Below are positions 27,877 to 40,514 of a stretch of DNA of 64,000 nucleotides, piece by piece (position 1 is the stretch's first letter; every line of letters begins with the position of its first letter). The notes under the pieces were generated by a model. It searched no databases. It had not been told where the DNA came from and saw nothing but the letters and a program-made list of their open reading frames with translations. The DNA comes from Jiella flava (GTDB taxonomy: Bacteria; Pseudomonadota; Alphaproteobacteria; Rhizobiales; Rhizobiaceae): NCBI RefSeq assembly GCF_017349315.1, contig NZ_JAFMPP010000012.1, positions 62,001-126,000 of the forward strand, given 5' to 3'. The position numbers and the translations under genes were made by a program.

Positions 27877-29493
27877 ATGTCGTTCCTCTTTCGCTCGAAC
27901 CGCCTGCGCCCCGCCGTCTTGCGTCCGTTGCTGCGCCCCATTCTGGTTGCCGTCACCGCGATCGCGACGACCTTGAGCCCGGTCATGCCGATGGCGTCCG
28001 CTTCCGCCGAGCAGACGGTGATCCAAGTGCGCCAGGGACATCAGACGATCCGCCTTGGTCTTAACAAGTCGAAGGTGATCGTTCTTTCGCGGGATGCGCA
28101 CGATATTCTGGTTGCCAATCCGGCGGTTGCGGACGCGGTGACCCGTGACGCGCGCCGGATCTATATTTTCGGCAAGAAGATCGGCCAGACCAATATCGTC
28201 GTTTTCGATCAATCGGGCGGCCAGATCGCCTCGATCGATCTGGAGATCGAGCGCGATATCACCGGCCTGGAAGCCTCGATCCAAAAATATATCCCGACCT
28301 CCGACGTCAAGGTCGAGATGCTCAACGACAACGTCGTCCTGACCGGCTCGGTCGAGACTCCCCAGGACGCGGCGAAGGTCGAGCAGCTTGCCAACATCTT
28401 CGTCACCGGCGGCGAGGGCACGACCGGTCAATATATCCAGTCGGCCTCGGCGACGGGCAGCGGCACCGGCAGCGGCGCCGATGTCGCCTTTGCCCAGGAA
28501 CAGCGGCGCAAGAGCCAGATCGTCAATCTCCTGACCATCGCCGGCCAGGACCAGGTGACGCTGAAGGTCACCGTCGCGGAGATCCAGCGCTCGATCGTCA
28601 AGCAGCTCGGCCTCAACGGCAGCCTGTCGTCGGCGATCGATGGCGTCAGTTTCGGCGTAATGGGCGACAATCCCTTCGGTCTCGGCAAGGCTCTGTCCGG
28701 CAGTGGCGGCGGGATCGCCGGAACCATCGGCAACACTTCGCTCGATTCCGAAATCTCGGCGCTGGAGCAGGCCGGGGTGATGCGCACCCTCGCCGAGCCG
28801 AGTCTGACGGCGATCTCCGGCGAGAAGGCGAGCTTCAAGGTCGGTGGCAGTTTCTCAACGGCATCCGGCAAGACCGAAACACCGGAGAAACGCACGCCGA
28901 TCTTGAACAATGCCGGCAATATCGTCGGCTATGATACCACGCCTGCCACCGTGACCTACGACCATAAGGACATCGACTACGGCATTGGGCTCGATTTCAC
29001 CCCCGTCGTGCTGTCGGCCGGCCGGATCAATCTGAAAATCCGCACCAGCGTCTCGGAGCCGACTTTCGAAAGCCCGTTCAACATTCCGAAAGGCGTTGCC
29101 CCCGGCATCAATCTGATCGGTCTGCGCAAGCGCCTCGCCGATACCACCGTCGAGCTTCCGTCGGGTGGATCGCTGGTGATCGCCGGTCTGGTGCGCGACG
29201 AAGTCCGACAGGTTCTCTCCGGATTGCCGGGGCTGTCCAAGCTGCCGGTGCTCGGCTCGCTGTTTCGCAGCCGCGATTTCCAGCGCTACGAGACCGAACT
29301 GGTGGTGATCGTGACGCCCTATCTGGTGCGGCCGGTCGCCCGGCAGGCGCTGGCGCGGCCCGACGACAATTTCAACGTCTCCAGCGATGGCTCGGCGGAC
29401 TTCCTCGGTCGTCTCAACCGCATCTATGGGCACATGGAAACCGATCTGCCGCCTGGCCGATATCACGGTGTCGTCGGCTTCATCTACAAGTGA
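27877..29493 (+). CDS. cpaC: Flp pilus secretin CpaC
   Basis: A 538-residue outer-membrane secretin (RcpA family) that forms the pilus exit pore. After a long signal region (about residues 1-45), the N-domain begins IRLGLNKSKVIVLSRDAHDI; a BON-like segment follows (VEMLNDNVVLTGSVETPQDA); the secretin core includes LNGSLSSAIDGVSFGVM, MRTLAEPSLTAISGEKASF, and VELPSGGSLVIAGLVRDEVRQ with LPVLGSLFRSRDFQ and ELVVIVTPYLVRP. ATG 27877 has GAGGG upstream; a GTG five codons earlier overlaps the cpaB stop. Confidence 0.95.
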   Translation: MSFLFRSNRLRPAVLRPLLRPILVAVTAIATTLSPVMPMASASAEQTVIQVRQGHQTIRLGLNKSKVIVLSRDAHDILVANPAVADAVTRDARRIYIFGKKIGQTNIVVFDQSGGQIASIDLEIERDITGLEASIQKYIPTSDVKVEMLNDNVVLTGSVETPQDAAKVEQLANIFVTGGEGTTGQYIQSASATGSGTGSGADVAFAQEQRRKSQIVNLLTIAGQDQVTLKVTVAEIQRSIVKQLGLNGSLSSAIDGVSFGVMGDNPFGLGKALSGSGGGIAGTIGNTSLDSEISALEQAGVMRTLAEPSLTAISGEKASFKVGGSFSTASGKTETPEKRTPILNNAGNIVGYDTTPATVTYDHKDIDYGIGLDFTPVVLSAGRINLKIRTSVSEPTFESPFNIPKGVAPGINLIGLRKRLADTTVELPSGGSLVIAGLVRDEVRQVLSGLPGLSKLPVLGSLFRSRDFQRYETELVVIVTPYLVRPVARQALARPDDNFNVSSDGSADFLGRLNRIYGHMETDLPPGRYHGVVGFIYK

Positions 29494-29512
29494 GCGCACG
29501 GGGATATTGATC

Positions 29513-30220
29513 ATGACGACGCAGACTCTTCTTCCCCGCCGCATCGCGGGCGTCAGGCCGGCGCTCGCTGGCGCCGCGCTCGCGTTGCTGGCGGGTTGTG
29601 CCAACGTTCATCACGTCGAGGTCGGCGCGATCCCGGACGACTATCGCACCCGCCATCCGATCATTGTCTCCCAGGCCGAGACGGCGATCGATATTCCGGT
29701 GACCACGTCGCAGGATCGCCTGACGCTGTCGAGCCGCAGCCGGGTGCGGGAATTTGCCCAGGAATTTCGCGTCCAGAAGATCGACACGATGCGGGTTCTC
29801 GTGCCCTACGGCTCGGTCAATGAGCGGGCCGCCGAAGCCGTCTCGCGGGATGTCGTCAAGACCTTGCGCCAGTATCATGTCGGCCGAGGCCAGATCATCA
29901 TCTCGCCCTATTCGGCAGTCGGTGATACCGGGCCGACGCCGATCCGGCTCGCCTATTCGACGCTCGTCGCCAAGACCGGGCCTTGTGGGCGTTGGCCGGA
30001 AGACCTCGCCGACACGTCGGAGAACAAGAACTACTTCAATTTCGGCTGTGCCAGTCAGCAGAACCTGGCGGCGCAGATCGCCGATCCGCGCGATCTTCTC
30101 GCTCCGCGCGGCATTGATCCTTCGGATCCGGAGCGCCGCACCACGGTCATCGACAAGTACCGCAACGGTGAAAACACCAGCGCGGCAGAGCAGGACGCCC
30201 TGTCCAACTACGATTGGTAA
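29513..30220 (+). CDS. cpaD: Flp pilus assembly lipoprotein CpaD
   Basis: A 235-residue lipoprotein: signal peptide with lipobox LLAGC at about residues 22-26, then the CpaD motif DDYRTRHPIIV. The domain ends with NFGCASQQNLAAQIADPRDL and SDPERR. It is thought to help assemble the CpaC secretin. It follows cpaC by 19 bases, and its stop overlaps the possible upstream start of cpaE. Confidence 0.93.
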   Translation: MTTQTLLPRRIAGVRPALAGAALALLAGCANVHHVEVGAIPDDYRTRHPIIVSQAETAIDIPVTTSQDRLTLSSRSRVREFAQEFRVQKIDTMRVLVPYGSVNERAAEAVSRDVVKTLRQYHVGRGQIIISPYSAVGDTGPTPIRLAYSTLVAKTGPCGRWPEDLADTSENKNYFNFGCASQQNLAAQIADPRDLLAPRGIDPSDPERRTTVIDKYRNGENTSAAEQDALSNYDW

Positions 30221-30234
30221 TGGAAGAGAAGTCG

Positions 30235-31497
30235 ATGGATCAGACGCGCAACGATGACGGCGCTTTCCCGGCGTCCGACCCGCAGGCTCAGGTCGACAAA
30301 ATCCGTCCGATTCCGCGGATTTCGATCCAGGCCTTCTGCGAGACCGAGTCGGTGTCCCATCCGATCGAAATGGCCGGGGCGGACCGGCGCATGGCCAAAG
30401 CCCATCTGAAAGTGCAGATGGGAGGTATCAAGGCGGCGATCGAGCACTTCCAATCGGCGCCGACGCCCAATCTGGTGATCCTGGAATCGCGTCAGCGGCC
30501 GCAGGAGCTGATCGGCGAACTCGAGCTTCTGGCCGATGTCTGCGATCCCGGCTCCAAGGTCGTGATGATCGGCCACCACAACGACGTGGCACTTTATCGC
30601 GACCTGATCCATCGCGGCATTTCCGAATATCTCGTCGCGCCGGTCTCGCTTGCCGACGTGATGAGCGTGATCGGCGACCTGTTCACCGCCGAGGGCGCCG
30701 AACCGCTCGGCCGTACGATCGCCTTCGTCGGCGCCAAGGGCGGGGTTGGCTCCTCGACCATCGCGCACAATGTCGCCTGGTCGATCGCCAAGCTGTTTTC
30801 AAGCGACGTGGTGCTCGCCGATCTCGATCTCGCCTTCGGCACCGCCAACATCAATTTCGACCAGGATCCGGCTCAGGGCATCGCCGAGGCTCTGTTCTCG
30901 GCCGATCGGATCGACGACGTCTATTTCGACCGGCTGCTGGCCCAATGCGCCGACCATCTCTCGCTCTTGGCCGCCCCGTCGGTGCTCGATCGCACCTATG
31001 ATTTTCCGGGCGACGCCTTCAATGCCCTCATCGAAATCGCCCAGCGCGGCGCGCCGGCCGTGGTGCTCGACGTGCCCCATAGCTGGAACGAGTGGACGCG
31101 CTCGGTGCTCTCGCGCGCCGACCAGGTGGTGATCACGGCAACGCCTGATCTCGCCAATCTGCGCAATGCCAAAAATCTCGTCGACAACTTGGTGAAGTTG
31201 CGGCCGAATGATTCGCTGCCGTTTCTGGTGCTCAACCAGTTGGCCATGCCGAAGCGGCCGGAGATTTCCTCGGCCGAATTCAGCGAGCCGCTGGGAGTCG
31301 AGCCTTTGGCCGAGATCGTGTTTGATCCAGGGGGCTTCGGCAATGCCGCCAATAGCGGCCGGATGATTGCCGAGATCGATTCCAAACATCCGGCGGTCTC
31401 GGTGTTTCACCACATTGCCCATGTGCTGACCGGCCGCGGTGAGGCGAAAAAGCAGAAGAAGGGCGGACTGCTCGAAAAGCTGCGGCTGCGCGCCTGA
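30235..31497 (+). CDS. cpaE: Flp pilus localisation ATPase CpaE (TadZ)
   Basis: A 420-residue protein with an atypical receiver-like N-terminal domain (about residues 45-150) and a ParA/MinD-type ATPase domain whose deviant Walker A is KGGVGSSTIAHNVAW. It places the Tad machinery at the cell pole in relatives. GGAAGAG precedes ATG 30235; ATG 30220 is an alternative start that overlaps the cpaD stop. Confidence 0.92.
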   Translation: MDQTRNDDGAFPASDPQAQVDKIRPIPRISIQAFCETESVSHPIEMAGADRRMAKAHLKVQMGGIKAAIEHFQSAPTPNLVILESRQRPQELIGELELLADVCDPGSKVVMIGHHNDVALYRDLIHRGISEYLVAPVSLADVMSVIGDLFTAEGAEPLGRTIAFVGAKGGVGSSTIAHNVAWSIAKLFSSDVVLADLDLAFGTANINFDQDPAQGIAEALFSADRIDDVYFDRLLAQCADHLSLLAAPSVLDRTYDFPGDAFNALIEIAQRGAPAVVLDVPHSWNEWTRSVLSRADQVVITATPDLANLRNAKNLVDNLVKLRPNDSLPFLVLNQLAMPKRPEISSAEFSEPLGVEPLAEIVFDPGGFGNAANSGRMIAEIDSKHPAVSVFHHIAHVLTGRGEAKKQKKGGLLEKLRLRA

Positions 31498-31632
31498 CAG
31501 GGCAACGGCCTGCAAGATCCCCTTGGGGTGCCGGAACCGTTATCGGCTTCGTCACCCAAGGCGGTTGAACGAACCCGCCGCCGGAACCCCGTAAATCCGG
31601 TGGTCGGCGTCAGATGATCGGGGAGTGAGACA

Positions 31633-33126
31633 ATGTTCGGCAAGCGCGGAAATGAACGAGCGCCAAGCCAGGGCGCGGCGACCATGCCCCGGCCGGCGCC
31701 GCCGCAGCCGGCGTCCGCAAGCCCGCGCCCGGCCACGCCGCCGCCACCGGCGCCAAGTGCGCCGGCCGCGCCCGCAGCCACGCGGACAGCTGCGCCGCCG
31801 GTGCCGGCGCCCCGGCCCACCGCCGACAAGTCGCCGGAATATTACGATCGCAAGAGTCAGGTCTTTGCGGCGCTGATCGACACCATCGACCTGTCGCAGC
31901 TTGCCGGCATGGAGCAGGAGGCGGCGCGCGAGGAAATCCGCGACATCGTCAATGACATCATCGCGATCAAGAACTTCGCCATGTCGATCGCCGAGCAGGA
32001 GGAGCTGCTCGCCGACATCTGCAACGACGTTCTCGGCTACGGCCCGCTGGAGCCGCTGCTCGCGCGCGACGACATCGCCGACATCATGGTCAATGGCTCC
32101 CGCCAGACCTTTATCGAAGTCAATGGCAAGGTCGAGGAGACGGCGATCCGTTTCCGCGACAATCAGCAGCTTCTCAACATCTGCCAGCGCATCGTCAGCC
32201 AGGTCGGCCGACGCGTCGACGAGACCTCGCCGATCTGCGATGCCCGTCTTCCCGATGGCTCGCGCGTCAACGTGATCGCCCCGCCGCTGGCGATCGATGG
32301 CGCCGCGCTGACCATTCGTAAGTTCAAGAAGGACAAGCTCACCCTTGATCAGCTCGTGCAGTATGGGTCGATCACACAGCCTGGTGCGGAGATCCTGCAG
32401 ATCATCGGCCGGGTGCGCTGCAATGTGGTGATCTCGGGCGGCACCGGCTCCGGCAAGACCACGCTGTTGAACTGCCTCACCCGCTATATCGATGAAGACG
32501 AGCGCATCATCACCTGCGAGGATTCGGCCGAACTTCAGCTCCAGCAGCCGCATGTGGTGCGCCTGGAAACCCGTCCGCCCAATATCGAGGGCGAGGGTGA
32601 AATCACCATGCGCGATCTTGTCAAGAACTGCCTGCGTATGCGTCCCGAGCGGATCATCGTTGGCGAGGTGCGCGGACCCGAGGTCTTCGATCTGTTGCAG
32701 GCGATGAACACCGGTCACGATGGCTCGATGGGCACGATCCACGCCAACTCACCGCGCGAGTGCCTCAACCGCATGGAATCGATGATCGCGATGGGAGGCT
32801 ATTCGCTGCCCTCGCGCACGGTCAAGGAGATCATCACCGGGTCGGTCGATGTGATCATCCAAGCCACCCGCCTGCGCGACGGCTCGCGCCGCATCACCCA
32901 CATCACCGAGGTCATCGGCATGGAGGGCGATGTGATCACCACCCAGGACCTCTTCGTCTATAACATCGTCGGCGAGGATGCGGCGGGGCGGATCGTCGGC
33001 CGCCATCAATCGACCGGTATCGGCCGGCCGGCCTTCTGGGATCGCGCCCGCTACTTCAACGAGGAACAGCGGCTGGCGCGGGCATTGGATGCCAGCCTGC
33101 CCGAAGCCACCGAGGCGGCGATCTGA
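31633..33126 (+). CDS. cpaF: Flp pilus assembly ATPase CpaF (TadA)
   Basis: A 497-residue cytoplasmic secretion ATPase powering pilus extension and retraction. A proline/alanine-rich N-terminus (residues about 15-65) precedes the helical N-domain; the ATPase core has Walker A GGTGSGKT at about 275, the aspartate box [20 protein letters not shown] and the histidine box [20 protein letters not shown] lies upstream of ATG 31633. A 135-base gap separates it from cpaE. Confidence 0.96.
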   Translation: MFGKRGNERAPSQGAATMPRPAPPQPASASPRPATPPPPAPSAPAAPAATRTAAPPVPAPRPTADKSPEYYDRKSQVFAALIDTIDLSQLAGMEQEAAREEIRDIVNDIIAIKNFAMSIAEQEELLADICNDVLGYGPLEPLLARDDIADIMVNGSRQTFIEVNGKVEETAIRFRDNQQLLNICQRIVSQVGRRVDETSPICDARLPDGSRVNVIAPPLAIDGAALTIRKFKKDKLTLDQLVQYGSITQPGAEILQIIGRVRCNVVISGGTGSGKTTLLNCLTRYIDEDERIITCEDSAELQLQQPHVVRLETRPPNIEGEGEITMRDLVKNCLRMRPERIIVGEVRGPEVFDLLQAMNTGHDGSMGTIHANSPRECLNRMESMIAMGGYSLPSRTVKEIITGSVDVIIQATRLRDGSRRITHITEVIGMEGDVITTQDLFVYNIVGEDAAGRIVGRHQSTGIGRPAFWDRARYFNEEQRLARALDASLPEATEAAI

Positions 33127-33130
33127 TCCG

Positions 33131-34138
33131 ATGGAAGCCGGCGCCCTCATCCTCTTCGTGCTGCTCTCGACGGTCGCGGCCGGCGGTCTCGCCTTCGCCG
33201 TGCTGCAGCCGCGTCTGGCCCGCGACAAGCGTGTCGCGCAGCGCCGCAATGTCGTCAGCCGCAATGAGAGCGATCGCAAGGCCCATAAGGTTCAGCGTGA
33301 TCGCCTGCAGGAGCAGGTGAAGCGCCGCAGATCGATTCAGAACTCGCTGAAGGAACTGGAGGCACGGCAAAAGGAGCGTGACAAGAATCTCTCCAAACTG
33401 CCGTTGAAACGGCGAATGGAGCAGGCCGGCTGGAAGATCAGTGTCGGCCAGTTTGTCGCCATGAGTTTCGGTTTTGGTCTCTTTGCGACGCTGATATCCG
33501 TGGCTTTTGGGTTGCCCTTGCTGGTGATCTTCGGCATTGTCGTGATCGCGGGTCTCGGTCTGCCGCGATTTCTGCTCTCCCGCTCACGCAAGAAGCGCTT
33601 CCAAGCCTTTACGCAGGAATTCCCCACCGCGATTGATTTGATCGTGCGCGGCGTGAAATCCGGCTTGCCGCTGAACGACACCCTCAAGATGATCGCCGGC
33701 GAAACCTCCGAGCCGGTGCGATCGGAGTTTCGCCGGGTCGTCGAGAGCCAGCAGATGGGCATGTCGATGGCCGACTCGGTCGAGCGCCTGTACCGCAACA
33801 TTCCGACGCCCGAGGTGAATTTCTTCGTCATTGTGATTGGCATTCAGGCTCAGGCGGGCGGCAACCTGTCCGAAGCGCTTGGCAATCTGTCGCGGGTGCT
33901 GCGCGAGCGCAAGAAGATGCGCGACAAGGTTCAGGCGGTATCGATGGAGGCGAAGGCCTCAGCCGGCATCATCGGTGCCTTGCCGGTGGTCGTCTTTGGC
34001 CTCGTGACCTTGACCAACCCCGCCTACATTAGCCTGCTCTACACCAATGTCTACGGCAAGATTCTGCTCGGTATCAGTGCAATCTGGATGCTCCTCGGTG
34101 TCCTGATGATGAAGAAGATGATCAATTTCGATATTTGA
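33131..34138 (+). CDS. tadB: Tad inner-membrane platform protein TadB
   Basis: A 335-residue T2SS F-type membrane protein. An N-terminal span (about residues 4-22) is followed by a charged coiled-coil-like stretch (QRDRLQEQVKRRRSIQNSLK), two spans near 110-150, the F domain (FPTAIDLIVRGVKSGLPLNDTL, IQAQAGGNLSEALGNLSRVLRERKKM) and C-terminal spans. It pairs with TadC beneath the ATPase. It starts 4 bases after the cpaF stop. Confidence 0.93.
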   Translation: MEAGALILFVLLSTVAAGGLAFAVLQPRLARDKRVAQRRNVVSRNESDRKAHKVQRDRLQEQVKRRRSIQNSLKELEARQKERDKNLSKLPLKRRMEQAGWKISVGQFVAMSFGFGLFATLISVAFGLPLLVIFGIVVIAGLGLPRFLLSRSRKKRFQAFTQEFPTAIDLIVRGVKSGLPLNDTLKMIAGETSEPVRSEFRRVVESQQMGMSMADSVERLYRNIPTPEVNFFVIVIGIQAQAGGNLSEALGNLSRVLRERKKMRDKVQAVSMEAKASAGIIGALPVVVFGLVTLTNPAYISLLYTNVYGKILLGISAIWMLLGVLMMKKMINFDI

Positions 34139-35234
34139 TGGCGTCTGAACGGGACGCTTTGAAAATGCAAAATGACCTCACGATCGCCGCGCCTCGACAT
34201 CGCCGCGCCGTCCGGTCGCTGTCACACAACGATGCGGTGCCGGGGTGATATCGGCAACGCTGATCCGCCACGGTTCGGAAAGCGGCACGCCATGCAAGAC
34301 GTCTTTCAAACGCTCGGCCTGTCGAGCCAGTTCGTTCTCAGCGCGATCGTGGCTATCGGCGTGTTCACCACGTTGCTGGCGATCGCCGTGCCAATCCTTG
34401 CCGGGAACAAGTTGAAGTCGCGGATGAAGGCCGTCGCGCTCGAGCGCGATCAGATCCGCGCCCGCGAGCGCGCCCGCCTCGCTTCGGAAAAGGAGCGGGG
34501 CCGGGGATTGCGCCAGGAGCACAATCGCGGCTTTGCCGGCATGGTGGTCGAGCGGCTCAATCTGCGCAGCGCGCTCGTCGACGACAAGACCGTCGCCAAT
34601 CTGAGGGCCGCCGGCTATCGCGGCCAGCGGCCGCTGACAATGTTTCTGTTCGCACGCGTGACGATCCCGCTCGTTTTTTTCGCGATCGCGGCATTTTACA
34701 TCTTCGGTCTTGGCCTCTTGGCGAGCTGGCCATTCCCCGTCCGGTTGCTGGTCTTTTTGATCGCTGGTTATCTCGGTTTCTACATACCTGTCATTCTGGT
34801 CAACAACACCGCCCAGAAGCGTCGCCAGTCGATTATGCAGGCGTGGCCGGATGCGCTCGATCTGCTGTTGATCTGCGTCGAATCGGGGAGCTCGATCGAG
34901 GCGGCCTTCCGCCGGGTCGCCGAGGAGGTCGGCATTCAGTCGATCCCGCTGGCCGAGGAACTCACCCTTTTGACCGCAGAGCTGTCCTTTCTGCCTGACC
35001 GCAAGCAGGCCTATGACAACCTCTCCAGCCGCACCGGGCTCGAGGGAGTCAAAGCCGTTTGTACAGCGCTAATCCAGGCCGAACGTTACGGCACGCCGAT
35101 CAGTCAGGCGCTGCGCGTCATGGCGCAGGAAAACCGCGACATCCGCATGAACGCCGCCGAAAAGAAAGCGGCCGCTCTGCCGCCGAAACTGACCGTGCCG
35201 ATGATCGTGTTCTTCCTGCCGGTCCTCTTCGTCG

Positions 35235-37280
<2,046 letters not shown>

Positions 37281-37382
37281 TCTATCTCAGCCTCGCCCGG
37301 CCGCTGAAACCGGGCATGTTTCTGAAGCATTTCTTCGCCGTTGCCCCAGCGCCGGCCGAGACCGGCGCGGGCGATGCCGGTC

Positions 37383-38105
37383 TTACTCCGGCGAGAAGAT
37401 GTAGCCGACGCCACGCACCGTGCGGATCACCGTCGGGCGGGCCGGATCGGGCTCAATCTTTTTGCGGATCCGGGTGATCCTGACGTCGACGGCACGATCG
37501 AAGGGCTCGTTGTCGCGGGCGCTGGCGAGGTCGAGCAGGCGTTCGCGCGACATGACGCGGCGCGGATTTTCGGCAAACGCCTTGAGCAGGATGAACTCCG
37601 AATGGACGAGCGGATGTTCCTCGCCGTCGCTGCCGCGTAGCGACCGGGTGTCGAGATCGAGCCACTTGGTTCCAAAGCGGATCTCGCGGCGGACGGGCGA
37701 CGGTTCGGGTGGTGGCATGCTGGCCGCATGACGGGACCGGCGCAGCACCGAGCGGATCCGGGCGAGAAGCTCCCGCAGCTCACAAGGCTTGGCGAGATAG
37801 TCGTCGGCGCCGAGTTCCAGGCCGACAACACGATCGACGAGGCTTGCTGTCGCGGTCAGCATGATCACCGGAACCGGGCTCTCGGTCTTCAGCCGGCGGA
37901 CGATCGAAAGGCCGTCCTCACCCGGCATGTTGAGATCGAGGACGATCAGATCCGGTTGTTCGATCGCCATTTGATCGCGCAACGCCTTGCCACCATCGAG
38001 AAGACGGACACGAAAGCCGTTCATGGCGAGATAATCACCGATCAGTTCGCGCGTCTCGACTTCGTCGTCGACAACGAAGAGGATGGGCTCGGCACGCATG
38101 ACCAT
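37383..38105 (-). CDS. OmpR-family response regulator
   Basis: A 240-residue regulator: receiver domain (about residues 8-120) with acidic pocket VDDE, phospho-acceptor in LIVLDLNMPGEDGL and the K of DYLAKPCEL; then a winged helix DNA-binding domain with LVHSEFILLKAFAENPRRVMSR and the end RTVRGVGYIF. The start overlaps the stop of the upstream hybrid gene (TGATG), so the two are translationally coupled. Likely partner of the adjacent kinase; targets unknown. Confidence 0.92.
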   Translation of the reverse strand: MVMRAEPILFVVDDEVETRELIGDYLAMNGFRVRLLDGGKALRDQMAIEQPDLIVLDLNMPGEDGLSIVRRLKTESPVPVIMLTATASLVDRVVGLELGADDYLAKPCELRELLARIRSVLRRSRHAASMPPPEPSPVRREIRFGTKWLDLDTRSLRGSDGEEHPLVHSEFILLKAFAENPRRVMSRERLLDLASARDNEPFDRAVDVRITRIRKKIEPDPARPTVIRTVRGVGYIFSPE

Positions 38106-39823
38106 CAGGACTCCCGAAGCGGAAGTAGGATTGAAAAGCTGGCACCGCCGAGCGCACCCTTCTCTTCGACGACGATTTCACCGTCATGCAGCTCGACGAT
38201 TTTGGAAACGATCGACAGGCCGAGACCGGTTGAGCTTTCGCCGCCGGTCGGCTGGGCCGACAATCGTTGAAAGCGCCCGAACAGGCGCAAGGTGTCCTGG
38301 GCGTTGAGACCCGGACCGGAATCGGCCACCGTCACCCGGGCATTGCCGTTGCTGCGAACGGCCTCGATCCTGATATCGCCACCGGGCGGGGCATATTTCA
38401 TCGCATTGCTGACGAGGTTGTCGATCGCTTCCGCAAGCCGGTCGGGATCGCCCTCGATCATCAAGCGCTCGGCGATCGAGATCGCGAGGCTTTGGCCCTT
38501 GCGATCGGCGATCGCGCGGCTGAGTTCGGCCGTCGTCTCGGTGATCGCCGCCAGATCGACGCTGCGCCGCTCAATGGTGATGTCGAGGGCATCGGCCAGG
38601 GCGTCGGCGATGGATCTCTCGACGATCCGGGTCATCCGTTCGGCCGAGGCGCGGATATGATCGAGCTGCTTGGCAAAGCGCTCGCGCATCTCGGTTTCGA
38701 TCGTTTCGGTCAGACTGGTCAGCATCTCGGAGCGTCCAAGGACGACCGCGATCGGATTTTTTAGATCATGGGCGATGGTGCCGAGGATTTCGTTCTTGAA
38801 GGCGTTGACCCGCTTCAACAAGGCGCGTTGCGCGCGCAGTCGTTCATTGGCGCCGGCAAGTTCAAGCGTGCGTTCGGCGACACGCGCTTCCAGTTCTTCG
38901 TTGGCCAGACGCAATTCGTCGTAGAGCCGCGCATTGTCGAAGGCGATGGCGAGCTTGGCCGAAAACACCGAAACCAGCGAGGCCTGGGTTTCCGACAAGT
39001 CGTCGGCGGTGGCGAGCGCGACCAGGATTTCCGCGCCGCTGCCGGTTTTGACGAACAGGCAAACGAGGCCGTCGTGCCGGAAGGGCTTACCGGCGCTCGC
39101 CGCATGGGCGAACAATCGGCTGCGATCGAACGGCATGCAGTCGGTGGATTCGAATTTGCCGAGGCTGGCAAGGACATGAGGGTCGGCGCCGTTGGTCTCA
39201 CGCATGATCAAGATGCCGTCGGTCTCGATCTCGAGCAGCGCGCTGATCTGGATCAACACGCCATGGGCCAGGGTCTGGAGCGAACGATCGTCGAATAGCG
39301 AGGCGGATGCGCCGACGATCATCTCAAGGCCGATTCGGGTGTCGTCGAGGCGCTTCAGCTGGTCGAAACCGCGCAGCGCCGTCGTCAGCGTGGTGAACAG
39401 TTTGTCGGCCGTCAACTCGGTCTTCGCCTTGTAATCGTTGATGTCATAGTCGACGACCACTTGGCGTTCCGGTGCCTGGCCCGGCTGGCCGGTTCGCAAG
39501 ATGATGCGGATCAGCTCGTTCTTCAGCTCTTCGCGGATGCGTTTGGCCAGTTTCAGTCCGGCATCGTCGCTCTCCATCACCACGTCGAGCAACACGACAG
39601 CCGTGTCGGGATGGGCCTTCAGAAGCTCAAAGCCCTCCTCTGCCGAGCGGGCGCCGACGATTTCCAATCCATATCCTTCGAGGACGAAATGGCGGAGCGC
39701 GAAGCGTGTGCCCTCGTGGACGACCTCGTCGTCATCAATGACGGCGAGCTTCCAACCAGGCTCGATCGCCGGCTGGCGAAGGGGGTCGTCAATCGTCGCA
39801 AATTCCAGGAAATCACTTGGCAT
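38105..39823 (-). CDS. Response regulator / histidine kinase with DUF3369
   Basis: A 572-residue cytoplasmic protein. An N-terminal receiver (about residues 25-145) has VIDDDE and the phospho-acceptor Asp about 80 in VLLDVVME; a DUF3369 (GAF-like) sensor region (about 155-310) follows, then a coiled coil (EELEARVAERTLELAGANER), HisKA with GTIAHDLKNPIAVVLG and HATPase_c with DNLVSNAMKYAPPGG and STGLGLSIV. Receiver-DUF3369-kinase proteins are known from other proteobacteria but signals are not. It heads the three-gene operon. Confidence 0.88.
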   Translation of the reverse strand: MPSDFLEFATIDDPLRQPAIEPGWKLAVIDDDEVVHEGTRFALRHFVLEGYGLEIVGARSAEEGFELLKAHPDTAVVLLDVVMESDDAGLKLAKRIREELKNELIRIILRTGQPGQAPERQVVVDYDINDYKAKTELTADKLFTTLTTALRGFDQLKRLDDTRIGLEMIVGASASLFDDRSLQTLAHGVLIQISALLEIETDGILIMRETNGADPHVLASLGKFESTDCMPFDRSRLFAHAASAGKPFRHDGLVCLFVKTGSGAEILVALATADDLSETQASLVSVFSAKLAIAFDNARLYDELRLANEELEARVAERTLELAGANERLRAQRALLKRVNAFKNEILGTIAHDLKNPIAVVLGRSEMLTSLTETIETEMRERFAKQLDHIRASAERMTRIVERSIADALADALDITIERRSVDLAAITETTAELSRAIADRKGQSLAISIAERLMIEGDPDRLAEAIDNLVSNAMKYAPPGGDIRIEAVRSNGNARVTVADSGPGLNAQDTLRLFGRFQRLSAQPTGGESSTGLGLSIVSKIVELHDGEIVVEEKGALGGASFSILLPLRES

Positions 39824-40514
39824 CGGCGCGGCGATCGTCGTTTCGCTGGTCGGCGAGAGATGTGTCCGCTAGTGCTCCGGAAGGTAGACCAGCCGGATTA
39901 TCAGCAGAACTTGGATGAGAAGCGCGAAATTGTTCGATCATCGTCTCTCGAAAGGCATTTTTTGACATTTAACCGGCAAGCGACTCAAAATTCAAAGGCA
40001 TTTTTCCGTAACGGCAGTTTAAGGGCGAGCTTGATCTCACATGATGATCGGTCACCGCTTGAAAGACTGCGCCGGACAATGCTTGAGGGTTTTCGATGAA
40101 GCGATTGGGTTCTCAGAGAAAAAGAGATCCATCTCAGTCCTGGCGAGTGATGGGAAACGGCGCCCAAATCCTTCAGAATGGAGCGATTCATTTGGGGTGG
40201 CGGAATGGGAGGCGTGTTGGAGGGACTTCGCAAATGCGTTTCATGGCGTTATCCAACCGGCTCGACTGGCTGCTTCGACATCGAAGCTGGCGATGGATGG
40301 GGGCAGTGCGGCCGTGTTTCATCGCTGCTTCATGGCAAGGCGATCGGATTTTGTCGGTGTTTCGTCGCGGGACGGGTCCAACTGTCGATCGGGCCGGCCC
40401 AGCATTGCCCATCATATGCCCGTCGTAAGATGGCGGTCCGCACACCAAACGAGACGGAAGCGGCCGCGCCTTTGCGGTTAAAACGCTGGGCACTGGTGGC
40501 ACTTGGGGATTTGC
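39824..40514. other. 691-base gene-free region
   Basis: Divergent space between the hybrid kinase (minus) and the deacetylase gene (plus). A 146-codon open frame at 40041-40481 and others overlap here, but none shows family motifs. The sequence is visibly less GC-rich around 39900-40250 than the flanking genes. No clear promoter or repeat was seen. Confidence 0.4.

Noticed and set aside
40041-40481. 146-codon plus-strand frame upstream of the deacetylase
   Set aside because: No conserved motif, unlike neighbouring codon use, and overlaps other equally long frames.
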